Shown: positions 17,257-27,039, numbered from the stretch's first letter. The stretch: 64,000 nucleotides of DNA from Bacillus sp. ISL-18 (GCF_018613415.1 NZ_JAGGQG010000006.1:186001-250000), one strand, 5' to 3'. Translations and numbers: made by a program. The notes: generated from the letters alone by a model not told the origin.

Positions 17257-18918
17257 ATGAATTCATCATTAGAAATGCTGATCCATTTATTTGAACGAGC
17301 AGCCTTGCTGCTGATTTGTCTGTTTTTTATGATTCGAATCCCAAGGTTTAAGGAATCCCTGCAAAAAGACCGGCATTCTCAAATAGAGCGGCTTGTCATT
17401 ACCATCTTATTTTGCTTATTTGCTATTTTTGGGACCTATTCAGGGATCAATGTCGAAGGTTCACTGGTCAATACTAGGATCATTGCCGTTGTATCTGGAG
17501 GTATTTTGTTTGGACCTTGGGTAGGAATAATTTCTGGCGTTGTTTCGGGTGTGCACCGCTATTTGATTGACATTGGCGGCGTCACATCGGTCCCATGCCT
17601 TATTACAAGTATTATGGCGGGGATTGTTTCGGGTTATATAAACCGTAAAGTTAAGAGGTCGTTACGATGGATCTACGGAATCGCAGCTGGGATGGTTTGT
17701 GAAGTATTGACCATGCTGTTGATCCTTGCCATGGCAGAACCATTTTCACTAGGTTTAGATATCGTTTCGAAGATTGCCTTTCCGATGATCGTGGGAGAGG
17801 TTAACATTGGTCTCATTGTCTTACTGGTCATGAGTGTGGAAGGTGAAAAGGAAACAATTGCTGCTAGGCACGCCAAACTAGCATTAGATATTGCCAATAA
17901 AACCTTGCCTTATTTTCGCTCTATCAATACTGAATCCTTAAGGCAAATCTGCAGTATTATCAAAAATGATATCCAGGCTGATGCGGTTGCCATTACAGAT
18001 AATGAAAATGTGCTTGCCTATGTAGGTTTCGGGGAAGAGCGATATGTGACTGGTCAGGAAATTATCAGTGATTTGACGAAAGAAGCGATCCGAACGGGCA
18101 AGTTCATCATTCGGAATCATATCGCGGATCACCACACGCCCCAAATTCACTCGCTGCTGATAGTTCCTTTTGAGGAACATGGAGAGGTGACGGGAACATA
18201 AAAAATCTACTATCGCAAAGCCTATAAGATGACGTACTCTCTTCAGACAATGGCGATCGGACTATCCCAGATTATTTCTACCCTTATGGAAGTTTCTCGG
18301 ATTGAAAAGATGAAGGAAGCAGCCAACAAGGCGGAGCTGAAGGCACTTCAAACAAAGATTAATCCGCACTTTTTGTTTAATGCCTTGAATGCCATTGCCT
18401 CCACGACACGCAAGAATCCAGACAAGGCTCGAGAGTTAATCATCAATCTTTCCGGCTATATGCGCTACAATTTAGAGGTAAGTGATGAATTGATTGATAT
18501 ACATAAAGAACTAGAACAAGTCCGCGATTACGTGGAAATTGAAAAGGCCCGTTTCGGCAGCCGTTTGACGGTTGAATATGATATAGACGAAGTGAATGTA
18601 AACATCCCAAGCCTTCTAATCCAGCCTTTAGTGGAGAATGCTATCATCCATGGCATTTTAAAGAAAAAGGGACCCGGGGTGGTGACCATTGCAGTCAAGA
18701 ATTTGGAGAGTAGAATAAGAGTGAGCGTTAAGGATACAGGTGCGGGAATAAGTGAAGAGGTCATCCGCCATTTGCAGCATGATACGGTACCAGCAAACAA
18801 AATCGGTTTGTATAACGTGCATCAGCGAGTCAAACTGATCTATGGAAATGGTTTGGTGATTCACCGCTTGTCACCAGGTACAGAGGTTTTTTTTGATATG
18901 GTAAAGGAGAAAATATGA
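17257..18918 (+). pseudogene. LytS/YpdA-type sensor histidine kinase interrupted by an in-frame TAA
   Basis: One continuous frame gives a 5TMR-LYT membrane sensor (about residues 10-200), a GAF domain and a HisKA/HATPase module with phospho-His motif [12 protein letters not shown] and late G-box [12 protein letters not shown] at 18199-18201 breaks it near residue 315, inside GT-stop-KIYYRK where relatives have Leu, so a single TTA to TAA change explains it. The two halves would be 17257-18201 (314 residues) and a restart near 18229. The 3' end overlaps the response regulator ATG by 4 nt. Family members sense pyruvate. This is either a real inactivation, read-through, or a sequence error. Confidence 0.85.
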
Positions 18919-19682
18919 AAGCGATTATTGTAGAAGATGAAATTCCAGCTCGTGAAGAATTGGAGTATTTAATTGAAGCTTATAGTGAAATTGAGGTCAC
19001 TCATTTTTTTGATGATGGCTTAGATGTCTTAAAATTTCTGCAGGAGCAGGAAACAGATGTAATCTTTTTGGATATCAATATTCCCTCACTTGATGGGATG
19101 CTGCTGGCAAGTACGATAAGCAAATTTACGAAAAGACCGTATATTGTTTTTACGACGGCCTATAAAGAACATGCCGCACAAGCATTTGAACTAGAAGCCT
19201 TTGATTATGTCCTCAAGCCATATGATGAAAAGCGGATGGGAACGATATTAAGCAGGCTTGAAGCGGCTTATAAACGAGATCAGGCAGAAGCAATCGTCAA
19301 AGAAAGTCGACTGAATGCTAAAGTACAGGAAGTGGAGGTCCATGCAAAACCTGTAAACAGAGTCAATTTAAAAAAGAACGATAAGATTATTGTGACAGAT
19401 GTAAGTGACATTTACTATGCGGAGGCAAGTGAAAAGGTGACATTGGTCTATACGCAAAATGAAGAGTATACCATGCAGATGAGTATAACGGAGTTTCAAG
19501 CGCTTCTGCCAGAGGACATGTTTTTTCGCTGTCACCGATCGTACACGGTTAACTTAACGAAAGTCCGCGAAATTGTCCCATGGTTTAACCAAACCTACCA
19601 ATTGCGTTTAAAAGATCTATCAACAGAAATTCCGGTTAGTAGAAGCAAGGTGAAAGAGTTTCGACAAATTATGAAGCTATAA
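18915..19682 (+). CDS. LytTR-type response regulator (LytT/YpdB-like)
   Basis: A 255-residue response regulator. The receiver domain (residues 1-120) shows the acidic pair VEDE, the phospho-acceptor Asp in [13 protein letters not shown] and Lys in [10 protein letters not shown]. After a linker, a LytTR DNA-binding domain starts around residue 150 ([13 protein letters not shown]), with [12 protein letters not shown] near its end. Start and stop overlap with the kinase gene (ATGA at 18915), typical of a kinase-regulator pair. The MFS gene that follows carries a YpdB-type box, so this protein probably activates it. The partner kinase is broken in this sequence. Confidence 0.92.
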   Translation: MKAIIVEDEIPAREELEYLIEAYSEIEVTHFFDDGLDVLKFLQEQETDVIFLDINIPSLDGMLLASTISKFTKRPYIVFTTAYKEHAAQAFELEAFDYVLKPYDEKRMGTILSRLEAAYKRDQAEAIVKESRLNAKVQEVEVHAKPVNRVNLKKNDKIIVTDVSDIYYAEASEKVTLVYTQNEEYTMQMSITEFQALLPEDMFFRCHRSYTVNLTKVREIVPWFNQTYQLRLKDLSTEIPVSRSKVKEFRQIMKL

Positions 19683-19683
19683 C

Positions 19684-19714
19684 CTCCATTCATTCCGGAT
19701 AATAGGCATTTCAT
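19684..19714 (+). promoter_or_regulatory. YpdB-type direct repeat box
   Basis: GGCATTTCAT occurs at 19705-19714. A weaker copy CTCCATTCAT (6 of 10) lies exactly 11 bp before it at 19684-19693. From memory, the E. coli YpdB site in the yhjX promoter is a GGCATTTCAT direct repeat with an 11-bp spacer. A possible -10 (TATTAT) lies about 35 bp downstream. Confidence 0.7.
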
Positions 19715-19831
19715 TCTAAAAACGGTTTCTCTCTTTTTTTTCAGTGATATTATGATCATGTAAACGATAACAAATAAAAAACACGAATGTTAACCATGAT
19801 TATTTTTAAAGAAAGAAAAGAGGAGATTGTA

Positions 19832-21079
19832 ATGAATACTAGCACAGATCGCCGTTGGTTGATTGTCGTAGGAACCATTATCGTGCAAATGGGATTAGGA
19901 ACTATCTATACATGGAGTCTTTTCAACCAGCCCTTGGTCGACCATTTTGGCTGGAAGCTAAATTCAGTTGCTTTTACTTTTTCAATTACCAGCTTAGCCC
20001 TGGCCTTATCCACATTGTTTGCCGGGAAGCTGCAAGATAAATGGGGAATCCGCCGCTTAATTGCTTGCGCGGGAATAATCCTCGGTGCAGGATTGATCTT
20101 TAGCTCCCAAGTATCATCATTATGGATGCTTTATATTTTAGCAGGTGTCATTGTTGGAGCAGCCGATGGTACGGCCTATATCACATCATTATCCAATCTA
20201 ATAAAATGGTTTCCGGAAAGAAAAGGCCTTATTTCTGGTATTTCGGTTGGAGCCTACGGTACAGGTAGTTTGATATTCAAATTCATTAACGGGTCATTCA
20301 TCCAATCAGCAGGAGTTACCCACGCCTTCTTTTATTGGGGATTAATTGTCATGATTATGATCGTCGGTGGTTCATTTCTAGTGCGGGAAGCCAAAATAAG
20401 TAACGAATTGAGAGTTCAAAATGGCATCGTTCAAAAAGATTATACCGTGAAAGAAATGTTGAAAACAAAGGAAGCTTATCTCTTATTTGTGATCTTCTTT
20501 ACATCATGCATGAGCGGATTATTCTTAATCGGAATTGTGAAGGACATCGGTGTTAAAATGGCGGGGCTTGATATAGCTACTGCAAGTAATGCAGTGGCAT
20601 TAGTGGCCATTTTTAATACTAGCGGCCGTATCATTCTTGGCGCTTTATCAGATAAAGTAGGCCGATTACGAGTGGTCTCAGGTGCATTGCTTGTTACAGC
20701 AGCAGCAGTTACCGTATTAAGTTTTGTCCACCTGAATTATGGATTGTTCTTTGCTTGTGTCGCAGCGATTGCGTTTTGTTTTGGCGGGAATATTACGGTA
20801 TTCCCAGCCATTGTAGCTGATTTCTTTGGTTTGAAAAATCAAAGTAAAAACTACGGAATCATTTATCAAGGCTTTGGTATTGGTGCGATTTCAGGATCCT
20901 TTATTGCTTCCTCTTTAGGCGGATTTATCCCTACCTTTAAGTTGATTGCTGTTTTAAGCATTGTATCTGTTATCATCGCCATGTTGATCAAAGCTCCAGG
21001 CAATAAAACACCTAAAGCGAAGGATAAAAGAAATCCTGGAAAAATTCGCAGTCTATCACCGGATACACGAGCAAGTTAA
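19832..21079 (+). CDS. OFA-family MFS transporter (YhjX-like)
   Basis: A 415-residue, 12-TM major facilitator of the oxalate/formate antiporter group. It opens with RRWLIVVGTIIVQMGLGTIYTWS (here split as RRWLIVVGTI and MGLGTIYTWSLF), which is typical of YhjX-like proteins. It has a loop motif GALSDKVGR in the second half and a basic C-terminal tail. The ATG at 19832 follows AGGAGAT and is chosen over an upstream start at 19787 without a binding site. In E. coli the YhjX carrier is the target of the YpdA/YpdB pyruvate system. The same neighbours are seen here, so pyruvate or a similar acid is the likely substrate. Confidence 0.85.
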   Translation: MNTSTDRRWLIVVGTIIVQMGLGTIYTWSLFNQPLVDHFGWKLNSVAFTFSITSLALALSTLFAGKLQDKWGIRRLIACAGIILGAGLIFSSQVSSLWMLYILAGVIVGAADGTAYITSLSNLIKWFPERKGLISGISVGAYGTGSLIFKFINGSFIQSAGVTHAFFYWGLIVMIMIVGGSFLVREAKISNELRVQNGIVQKDYTVKEMLKTKEAYLLFVIFFTSCMSGLFLIGIVKDIGVKMAGLDIATASNAVALVAIFNTSGRIILGALSDKVGRLRVVSGALLVTAAAVTVLSFVHLNYGLFFACVAAIAFCFGGNITVFPAIVADFFGLKNQSKNYGIIYQGFGIGAISGSFIASSLGGFIPTFKLIAVLSIVSVIIAMLIKAPGNKTPKAKDKRNPGKIRSLSPDTRAS

Positions 21080-21112
21080 TAACAGTTTCAATTAATAAAG
21101 TGGAGGGCAATA

Positions 21113-21138
21113 AAAGGCAGAAGCATTCTGCCTTTTTT
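21113..21138 (+). terminator. Terminator of the OFA-MFS gene
   Basis: Perfect 10-bp stem AAAGGCAGAA (21113-21122) with TTCTGCCTTT (21126-21135), 3-nt loop, and a T-run. Confidence 0.85.
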
Positions 21139-21203
21139 GTTGGTTAACAATCCTTTCAACCATTTGCCGATAGATAATGAAATGCTCATATTTTATATTC
21201 CGG

Positions 21204-21437
21204 TTAGAATTGAGGAAGATTATCAAGGTTGTTGGTTGGATCACCGTCTGGATTGCTCCGAAGATGCTCCTCACCGTCGGGACCTTTGAAAACATTGACG
21301 TTTACAATCATCCCGCTTTTTGCCATTTGTTGTGCTTCTTTGTAATCAACAACTTGACCATTGGACAACTTTAGTTCCATAATATCGTCATCTCCGTTCT
21401 TACGGACGGCAATGACTGATTCTCGACGTTGTTCCAT
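21204..21437 (-). CDS. DUF3892 domain-containing small protein
   Basis: A 77-residue protein with the DUF3892 pattern: an N-terminal strand with IAVRKNGDDDI, then LSNGQVVDYKEAQQMAKSG and a C-terminal SNPDGDPTNNLDNLP. AGGAGGCG precedes the ATG. Small proteins of this kind are common in Bacillus; their role is unknown. It is a monocistronic minus-strand gene, and the hairpin at 21113-21135 may serve it as terminator as well. Confidence 0.8.
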   Translation of the reverse strand: MEQRRESVIAVRKNGDDDIMELKLSNGQVVDYKEAQQMAKSGMIVNVNVFKGPDGEEHLRSNPDGDPTNNLDNLPQF

Positions 21438-21547
21438 ATTATCGCCTCCTATGTCATTAGGATGACTTAAAATTCATATTTTATGAACCTCGATGCTGAG
21501 GATTAGCAGGCTAGGTTAGAGCAATAGTCAAAGTTTAACAAAAGGAA

Positions 21548-22180
21548 TCATAGCAATTTCAAAAATCGATTCTTCCAGTCCTCTGCAAGGGCATCAACTG
21601 TCAATATTTTTTCAATTGATGTTTTATCTTGTTGTTGATGAAAAAGAATTTGTGTAGCGAAAGAAACGGATATTTCTTTTGAGTGTTTTTGAACAAGCGT
21701 TATTTCCGAATCGAACATAATCGTCCCTTCTTCCAATACCCGAAAAAAGTAACCAGTTAAAGTCGTTTCAACCACTTTCTTTAAGAATTGATTTTCCTGA
21801 TTATAATTGGAGATAGTAGCACAAGGTACCCTTCCTTGTGCTACTTGAACAATTGTATCGCCTATTTTATATATATCACCAATACAAACCTGTTCTTCCA
21901 TCATTCCGGATGCAGTAATATTTTCACCAAAAGCAGGCAGAATAAGCCTCTTTTGAAATATCTCTTCCCAATAAGAGTAATGCTCAAATGGATACAAACA
22001 TACTGCACGGTCTGGTCCTCCGTGGAACTGGTGGTTTGCAACATCATCACCGGCAAAGCCAGACTTTTTCAACTCAACCGCTTGTACACATGATTTTCCT
22101 ATTGCGGAGAGCTCTTTTTTATTGTTCCAATTAAATTCCTTCGGTTTTCCGACAGCTAAATTAATAATTTTCCGATTCAA
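21548..22180 (-). CDS. MOSC domain-containing protein (YiiM/YflK-like)
   Basis: A 210-residue protein with a MOSC fold of the YiiM type. The conserved GDDVANHQFHGGPDRAVC segment, FGENITASG and the conserved Cys in QGRVPCATI are visible. These proteins handle molybdenum-cofactor-linked sulfur or reduce N-hydroxylated compounds. The start is a TTG at 22180 with AGGT about 10 nt upstream; no ATG lies nearby. Transcription is divergent from the MFS gene at 22397. Confidence 0.85.
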   Translation of the reverse strand: MNRKIINLAVGKPKEFNWNNKKELSAIGKSCVQAVELKKSGFAGDDVANHQFHGGPDRAVCLYPFEHYSYWEEIFQKRLILPAFGENITASGMMEEQVCIGDIYKIGDTIVQVAQGRVPCATISNYNQENQFLKKVVETTLTGYFFRVLEEGTIMFDSEITLVQKHSKEISVSFATQILFHQQQDKTSIEKILTVDALAEDWKNRFLKLL

Positions 22181-22262
22181 TTAGAATTTACCTCATTTCT
22201 ACTAATCTCTTTAATCAAAATGGAATATAAATTGAATTATAATAGTGTGATTTGAAAAGGTA

Positions 22263-22326
22263 CAGTATTATAAAAAACAATGAAATTGTTTGCCATACGA
22301 TTATAATATTGTATGGTTTTTTTTGG
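22263..22326 (+). promoter_or_regulatory. Leader with terminator and possible antiterminator pairing
   Basis: Upstream of the MFS gene: a hairpin AAACAAT/ATTGTTT (22275-22291), then a terminator-like stem CCATAC/GTATGG (22293-22298 with 22311-22316) with eight Ts. CAGTATTATAA (22263-22273) can instead pair with TTATAATATTG (22301-22311), which would disrupt the terminator. A TATAAT lies at 22238. It looks like a transcription attenuator; the AT-rich pairing could be chance. Confidence 0.45.
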
Positions 22327-22396
22327 CGTGTTATGATGATTCAAATCTAATTTGGAGGATGTTAAGATATAGTTTTCTAGAGAGGTAGGTTAGAAG

Positions 22397-23692
22397 ATGG
22401 TACCCAATGATCGTGTAAAAACGTTAGACGTGCAATCAGCTTCGTTACAAAGTTACATTCACTCTTCAGAAAAACAAAAAGCCTTATACAAGCGTACGTT
22501 ATTCGTTGTAAGTATTTCACAAATTTTTGGTGGTGCAGGGTTAGCTGCAGGAGTGACGGTGGGAGCACTACTTGCTCAGCAAATACTTGGGACGGATGCG
22601 TATGCTGGACTTCCTTCTGCTTTACTTACTTTAGGGTCAGCAGGTGCAGCTTTATTTGTTGGGCGACTATCTCAACGATACGGACGCCGTGCAGGTCTGA
22701 CAGCTGGTTTTATGACCGGTGGACTTGGAGCAATCGGAGTTATACTGGCAGCAATGATGAATGATGTTTTCCTGTTATTTACTTCCCTGCTTGTATATGG
22801 TGCAGGGTCTGCAACAAATTTACAGGCTCGCTATGCAGGTACGGACTTAGCGAATGGTAAACAGCGGGCGACTGCGATTAGTATGACGATGGTTTTTACA
22901 ACCTTTGGTGCAGTTGCAAGTCCAAATTTGGTGAATGTGATGGGGAATTTCGCTCTTTCGATTGATGTTCCATCACTTGCCGGTCCTTTCATTTTAGGAG
23001 CGGCAGCCTATATCTTGGCAGGTCTTGTCCTTTTCATCTTGCTTCGTCCGGATCCGTTAGTTATAGCTAAAACGATAGAAGCGACCAACCAAGAACGTAG
23101 TGATAAAGGACTATTGTCCACAAATGAACATACAGAAAACAAAAGAGGCATAATTGTGGGTGCAACGATTATGGTTCTTACTCAAATTGTCATGGTAGCT
23201 ATTATGACGATGACGCCAGTTCATATGATGCATCATGGACATGGCTTGGGTGCAGTGGGTCTAGTGATTGGGTTTCATATAGGTGCCATGTATCTCCCTT
23301 CATTGGTTACAGGTGTTCTTGTTGATAAGTTGGGGCGTACTGTGATGGCTATTGCTTCTGGAACTACGTTGCTTCTGGCAGGTTTAATCGCTGCATTTGC
23401 GCCAGGAGATTCGATGGTCCTTATCGTAATTGCTCTTTCTTTACTCGGAATAGGATGGAATTTTGGTTTGATAAGCGGGACAGCACTTATTGTTGATTCA
23501 ACTATAACCTCCACACGGGCTAAAACACAAGGTAAAGTGGATGTATTGATTGCGTTGTCAGGAGCTGCTGGCGGAGCCTTGTCTGGATTGATTGTGGCTG
23601 GTTCAAGTTATTCTACATTATCACTTGTTGGAGGGATTTTGTCCTTAATACTTATTCCAGTGGTGAAATGGTCTCAAGGTGATAAAAAATAA
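22397..23692 (+). CDS. MFS transporter
   Basis: A 431-residue, 12-TM major facilitator. It has a hydrophilic N-terminus of about 35 residues and the loop 2-3 motif GRLSQRYGRRAG. The central loop around residue 230-250 is charged. The second half contains a His-rich TVHMMHHGHG-like stretch (PVHMMHHGHGLG), which is unusual and faces a membrane edge. Substrate is unknown; drug export is possible. A TetR-type gene follows in convergent orientation, and an attenuator-like leader precedes the gene. The ATG at 22397 has only a weak binding site (AGAGAGGTAGG). Confidence 0.8.
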   Translation: MVPNDRVKTLDVQSASLQSYIHSSEKQKALYKRTLFVVSISQIFGGAGLAAGVTVGALLAQQILGTDAYAGLPSALLTLGSAGAALFVGRLSQRYGRRAGLTAGFMTGGLGAIGVILAAMMNDVFLLFTSLLVYGAGSATNLQARYAGTDLANGKQRATAISMTMVFTTFGAVASPNLVNVMGNFALSIDVPSLAGPFILGAAAYILAGLVLFILLRPDPLVIAKTIEATNQERSDKGLLSTNEHTENKRGIIVGATIMVLTQIVMVAIMTMTPVHMMHHGHGLGAVGLVIGFHIGAMYLPSLVTGVLVDKLGRTVMAIASGTTLLLAGLIAAFAPGDSMVLIVIALSLLGIGWNFGLISGTALIVDSTITSTRAKTQGKVDVLIALSGAAGGALSGLIVAGSSYSTLSLVGGILSLILIPVVKWSQGDKK

Positions 23693-23736
23693 TACTTATT
23701 TAGTTTAATAGATTATAAATAATGTCAATCATACAG

Positions 23737-23785
23737 AATAACCTGAGGCCCTGTAGAGCGAGCAACTCAGGTTATTTACTTTTGT
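23737..23785 (+). terminator. Terminator between convergent MFS and tetR genes
   Basis: Perfect 11-bp stem AATAACCTGAG (23737-23747) with CTCAGGTTATT (23766-23776), 18-nt loop, weak T-tract. Confidence 0.65.
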
Positions 23786-23792
23786 TGTTTAA

Positions 23793-24341
23793 TTATTCAA
23801 GGTTTCTATCTAATAATGCCCCCGTTTGTTCAGCCATAACACGAGCTGGCAATGGCTTTCCATTCTTGAACCACCATTCCACTGCGCCAACGACTGCTGA
23901 ACCAAAAAATTGAAGAATAACATCTCCATTTAATCCTTGATTTTTTCCTTCGGTTGTTTCCACTTCAGCTTTAAACTCTTCGATGACTAAATCGAGAAAA
24001 CGACTACGGAAATATGGAGAACCTTTACTCGCTAACATGGTTGAAAAGAATAAATAATGATGCTCAAAGTATTCATACCATACATAATTTCCTTCTTGAA
24101 AAGTCATCTCAGTTGCCGATTGGCATAGTTCTCGGAGATTTTCTATATGTTCTTCAATCATCGTATCTAAGAGATCGTATTTATCCGTGTAATGAAGATA
24201 GATCGTTCCTCGATTCACATCTGCTCTGTCAGCAATATCCTGAATGGTTATGTCATCAAAACTTTTTTCAGACATCAGTTCAATGACAGCATTTTTTATA
24301 GCTACTTGGCTTTTTGCTATTCTTCTATCTACTTTAGTCAT
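23793..24341 (-). CDS. TetR/AcrR family regulator
   Basis: A 182-residue repressor. The N-terminal HTH is typical (ITIQDIADRADVNRGTIYLHYTDKYDLL). The C-terminal ligand domain is of the TetR_C_33 type (VEWWFKNGKPLPARVMAEQ). The ATG is at 24341. An inverted repeat at 24370-24394 just upstream is a good candidate for its own operator. It faces the MFS gene tail to tail, so control of that gene is possible but not shown by a shared site. Confidence 0.87.
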   Translation of the reverse strand: MTKVDRRIAKSQVAIKNAVIELMSEKSFDDITIQDIADRADVNRGTIYLHYTDKYDLLDTMIEEHIENLRELCQSATEMTFQEGNYVWYEYFEHHYLFFSTMLASKGSPYFRSRFLDLVIEEFKAEVETTEGKNQGLNGDVILQFFGSAVVGAVEWWFKNGKPLPARVMAEQTGALLDRNLE

Positions 24342-24369
24342 TCTATTTCACCAATCTTTCTAAAGATAA

Positions 24370-24394
24370 TCAACAATATTAATAGATTTGTTGA
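24370..24394 (-). promoter_or_regulatory. Candidate TetR operator
   Basis: TCAACAA (24370-24376) and TTGTTGA (24388-24394), perfect 7-bp arms 11 bp apart, 29 bp upstream of the TetR start codon. This is the position expected for autoregulation. Confidence 0.5.
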
Positions 24395-24637
24395 GTAATC
24401 AACGAAACCCATTCAATTAACCATTGAAAGTAGGAAGGGCTTTTTTATAATTATAAACAGATGTTCATAAATCAATCAATATTGATTTTTTTATAGGGAT
24501 TTAATTCCACCATCGGAACAATAAGCTGAATTATTGTCCGGTAATACTGATTGCGTATAGATAGTGTATAAGATACTATGAATATACCAGACTGATACAG
24601 CACATGTCTTTTTAAAGCTGTAGAAAGGAAGTATATT

Positions 24638-26386
24638 ATGCGTAAACGCAGTAACTCTATTTTGAAACCGCTTATTTTTTTGGCGCTCTCACTTGTTCTT
24701 ATTTTAGTTGTTGGCATTTATTATTTTGGTGGGGATAAAGGCGAGAAGGCTCCAGACAAGACAGTTCCCATTCAATCGCCTCCAGCTAGTAGTAAACCAT
24801 CAAATTCAAATGAAGATAAACTTTCGAGTCTAAAAACATTGGTACATAACACCTTTTCACTGTCTAAGGAGGGGAAGGTAGGGAACTCTCCGTTCATTTC
24901 CGGCAAGACTCAGAAAATAGAAGTAACGAATCAATGGGGAAAACCGAACCAATCCACAAAAACTTCAAGTGGAATTTACGATGAATATGCAACGCACCAT
25001 GTCGTTTTTGGATATAGCGGGGAAGTAGTAAATGATATTAGGTCCTATGATCGGGACATACAAAGCATTCCATTAAATGAAATTAAGAAAGCTGGCGGAG
25101 AACCTGATCAGGTTCGGTATTATCAAGATCGACTCAATAACCAAATCATTCTACTATATCATGTTAATTCTACAACTGACTTAAAGTGGATATTGCCGAA
25201 GCCAACCGAAAAGGAGCCGAATCCCAAAGTGGATCATATTTCTGTCTATACCCAAGTTCAAAATCAAGCAGATCAACAAAAGAGCATAGAGGAAATCGTT
25301 TCGGAAATGAGTTTAGATGAGAAAATAGGGCAGATGATGATCGCTGGTTTTTCGGGTACAAAAATGGATCCACAAACAATAAGTTTAATCACGAAATATA
25401 AAGTTGGCGGGATGATTTTTTACCAGGACAATTTAGTCAATCCGGAGCAAACCGTTCAGCTGCTAAATGAAATAAAGACTGAAAATGTTCACAACCGTCT
25501 GCCGTTATTTTTAAGTGTTGACCAAGAAGGCGGACGCGTTATCAGGCTGCCCGGGGGACTTATCAATTTACCTGCCAATAAAGAGATTGGAGCAACCAAT
25601 AATTCTCAGTTTTCTTACAAAGTGGGAACCATTTTAGGCAAAGAGTTAAATGGGTTTGGGTTCAATCTCGACTTCGCCCCGGTCCTTGATGTCAACAGCA
25701 ATCCGAACAACCCAATTATAGGGGACCGGTCATTTGGAAACAATCCGGACGTTGTCAGTAAGCTTGGGATCCAAACCATGAAAGGCATTCAATCGCAAAA
25801 TATAATCGCTACAATTAAGCATTTCCCTGGACACGGTGATACATCGGTTGATTCCCATCTCGAACTGCCAATCGTCTATAAAAATCTGACAGAACTAAAA
25901 AAACTCGAATTAATCCCGTTTGAACATGCCATTGATAATGGGGCCGATGTGGTCATGGTAGCACATATTTTACTGCCTAAATTGGATGCTCATTATCCAG
26001 CTTCTATGTCCAAGGTAATCATCACCGATATTCTTAGAAAACAACTTAATTTTAACGGTGTTGTGATAACAGATGACATGACAATGAAGGCGATCGCTGA
26101 CCATTTTAACATGGGCGCGGCGGCAGTGGATTCCATCAATGCCGGCAGTGACATTATCTTAGTGGCCCATGATTATAACAAAATAGTCGAAACGATTACA
26201 TCTATAAAAAACGCTGTTCACAATGGGGTAATTTCTGAACAAAGAATTAATGATAGTGTCAGAAGAATTATCATGTTAAAAAGGAAATATGGAATTAACA
26301 ATACGAACAAGGGAAATGTGGATATAGGAGAGCTGAACATTTCGATAAAAAATCTTCTTGATGAGTATAAAATAGAACGGAAATAA
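24638..26386 (+). CDS. nagZ: Glycoside hydrolase family 3 beta-N-acetylhexosaminidase (NagZ-like), membrane-anchored
   Basis: A 582-residue enzyme acting on cell-wall muropeptide GlcNAc-MurNAc. Residues 10-30 form a membrane anchor, followed by a low-complexity linker. A DUF4309-like domain lies at about residues 65-200 and the GH3 domain at about 215-560. The NagZ motif KHFPGHGDTSVDSH supplies the His/Asp acid-base pair, and ITDDMTM carries the nucleophile Asp. B. subtilis NagZ (YbbD) has the same GH3 core but a different layout. AAAGGAAG precedes the ATG. It is probably monocistronic. Acts outside the membrane in wall turnover. Confidence 0.87.
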   Translation: MRKRSNSILKPLIFLALSLVLILVVGIYYFGGDKGEKAPDKTVPIQSPPASSKPSNSNEDKLSSLKTLVHNTFSLSKEGKVGNSPFISGKTQKIEVTNQWGKPNQSTKTSSGIYDEYATHHVVFGYSGEVVNDIRSYDRDIQSIPLNEIKKAGGEPDQVRYYQDRLNNQIILLYHVNSTTDLKWILPKPTEKEPNPKVDHISVYTQVQNQADQQKSIEEIVSEMSLDEKIGQMMIAGFSGTKMDPQTISLITKYKVGGMIFYQDNLVNPEQTVQLLNEIKTENVHNRLPLFLSVDQEGGRVIRLPGGLINLPANKEIGATNNSQFSYKVGTILGKELNGFGFNLDFAPVLDVNSNPNNPIIGDRSFGNNPDVVSKLGIQTMKGIQSQNIIATIKHFPGHGDTSVDSHLELPIVYKNLTELKKLELIPFEHAIDNGADVVMVAHILLPKLDAHYPASMSKVIITDILRKQLNFNGVVITDDMTMKAIADHFNMGAAAVDSINAGSDIILVAHDYNKIVETITSIKNAVHNGVISEQRINDSVRRIIMLKRKYGINNTNKGNVDIGELNISIKNLLDEYKIERK

Positions 26387-26643
26387 GAAAAGGGAGATTT
26401 TAACTTAAGAAGAGATTGGTTTATTTAAATTAGGATAATAATGGAATGGCAGACTGTTCGTATCCAAAAAGGATATCAATTTATAGGATTGATAGGGTAG
26501 GAAAAGATCAAAAATTTTTATCTTATTTGTAATAATTGGAGGTATTGCCATACCTTGATGTATACTAGCGTAGATATAGACAATAGCTTAGCTGGCAAAA
26601 ATCAAACGATTGACTAAAGTAAAGTTAATCTTAGGAGGAAATA

Positions 26644-27039
26644 ATGGGAAGATTAGTTCATTTTGAAATTCATGTAAGTAATATGGATCGTGCTAAGAAG
26701 TTTTATGGAGAGGTATTCGGATGGTCATTTCAAGATTGGAGTGAATATGCAGGGATGCCTTATTTTGGAGCAGTAACTGGAAATGAAGATGAACCTGGAA
26801 TTAATGGTGCTTTAATGCAGCGCCAAAGTGCTCCTCCAGAAACAAATCAGGGATTAAATGCATTTGCATGTACAATGGGTGTGGAAGATTACGATTCTAC
26901 GGAAACGAATATTTTAAACAATGGAGGGAAGGTTGCAATGGCGAAGTACGCCCTTCCTGGTATGGCGTGGCAAGGCTATTATATTGATCCGGAAGGAAAT
27001 CTATTAGGGATTCATCAGCCTGATGCAAACGCTAAATAG
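26644..27039 (+). CDS. VOC family (glyoxalase-like) protein
   Basis: A 131-residue vicinal oxygen chelate protein with two beta-alpha-beta modules: VHFEIHVSNMDRAKKFYGEVFGW at the start (fragments VHFEIHVSN and FYGEVFGWSF) and YYIDPEGNLLGIHQ at the end. His, Glu and similar metal ligands are present, but the substrate cannot be predicted. AGGAGG lies 7 nt before the ATG. A terminator follows closely. Confidence 0.87.
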   Translation: MGRLVHFEIHVSNMDRAKKFYGEVFGWSFQDWSEYAGMPYFGAVTGNEDEPGINGALMQRQSAPPETNQGLNAFACTMGVEDYDSTETNILNNGGKVAMAKYALPGMAWQGYYIDPEGNLLGIHQPDANAK

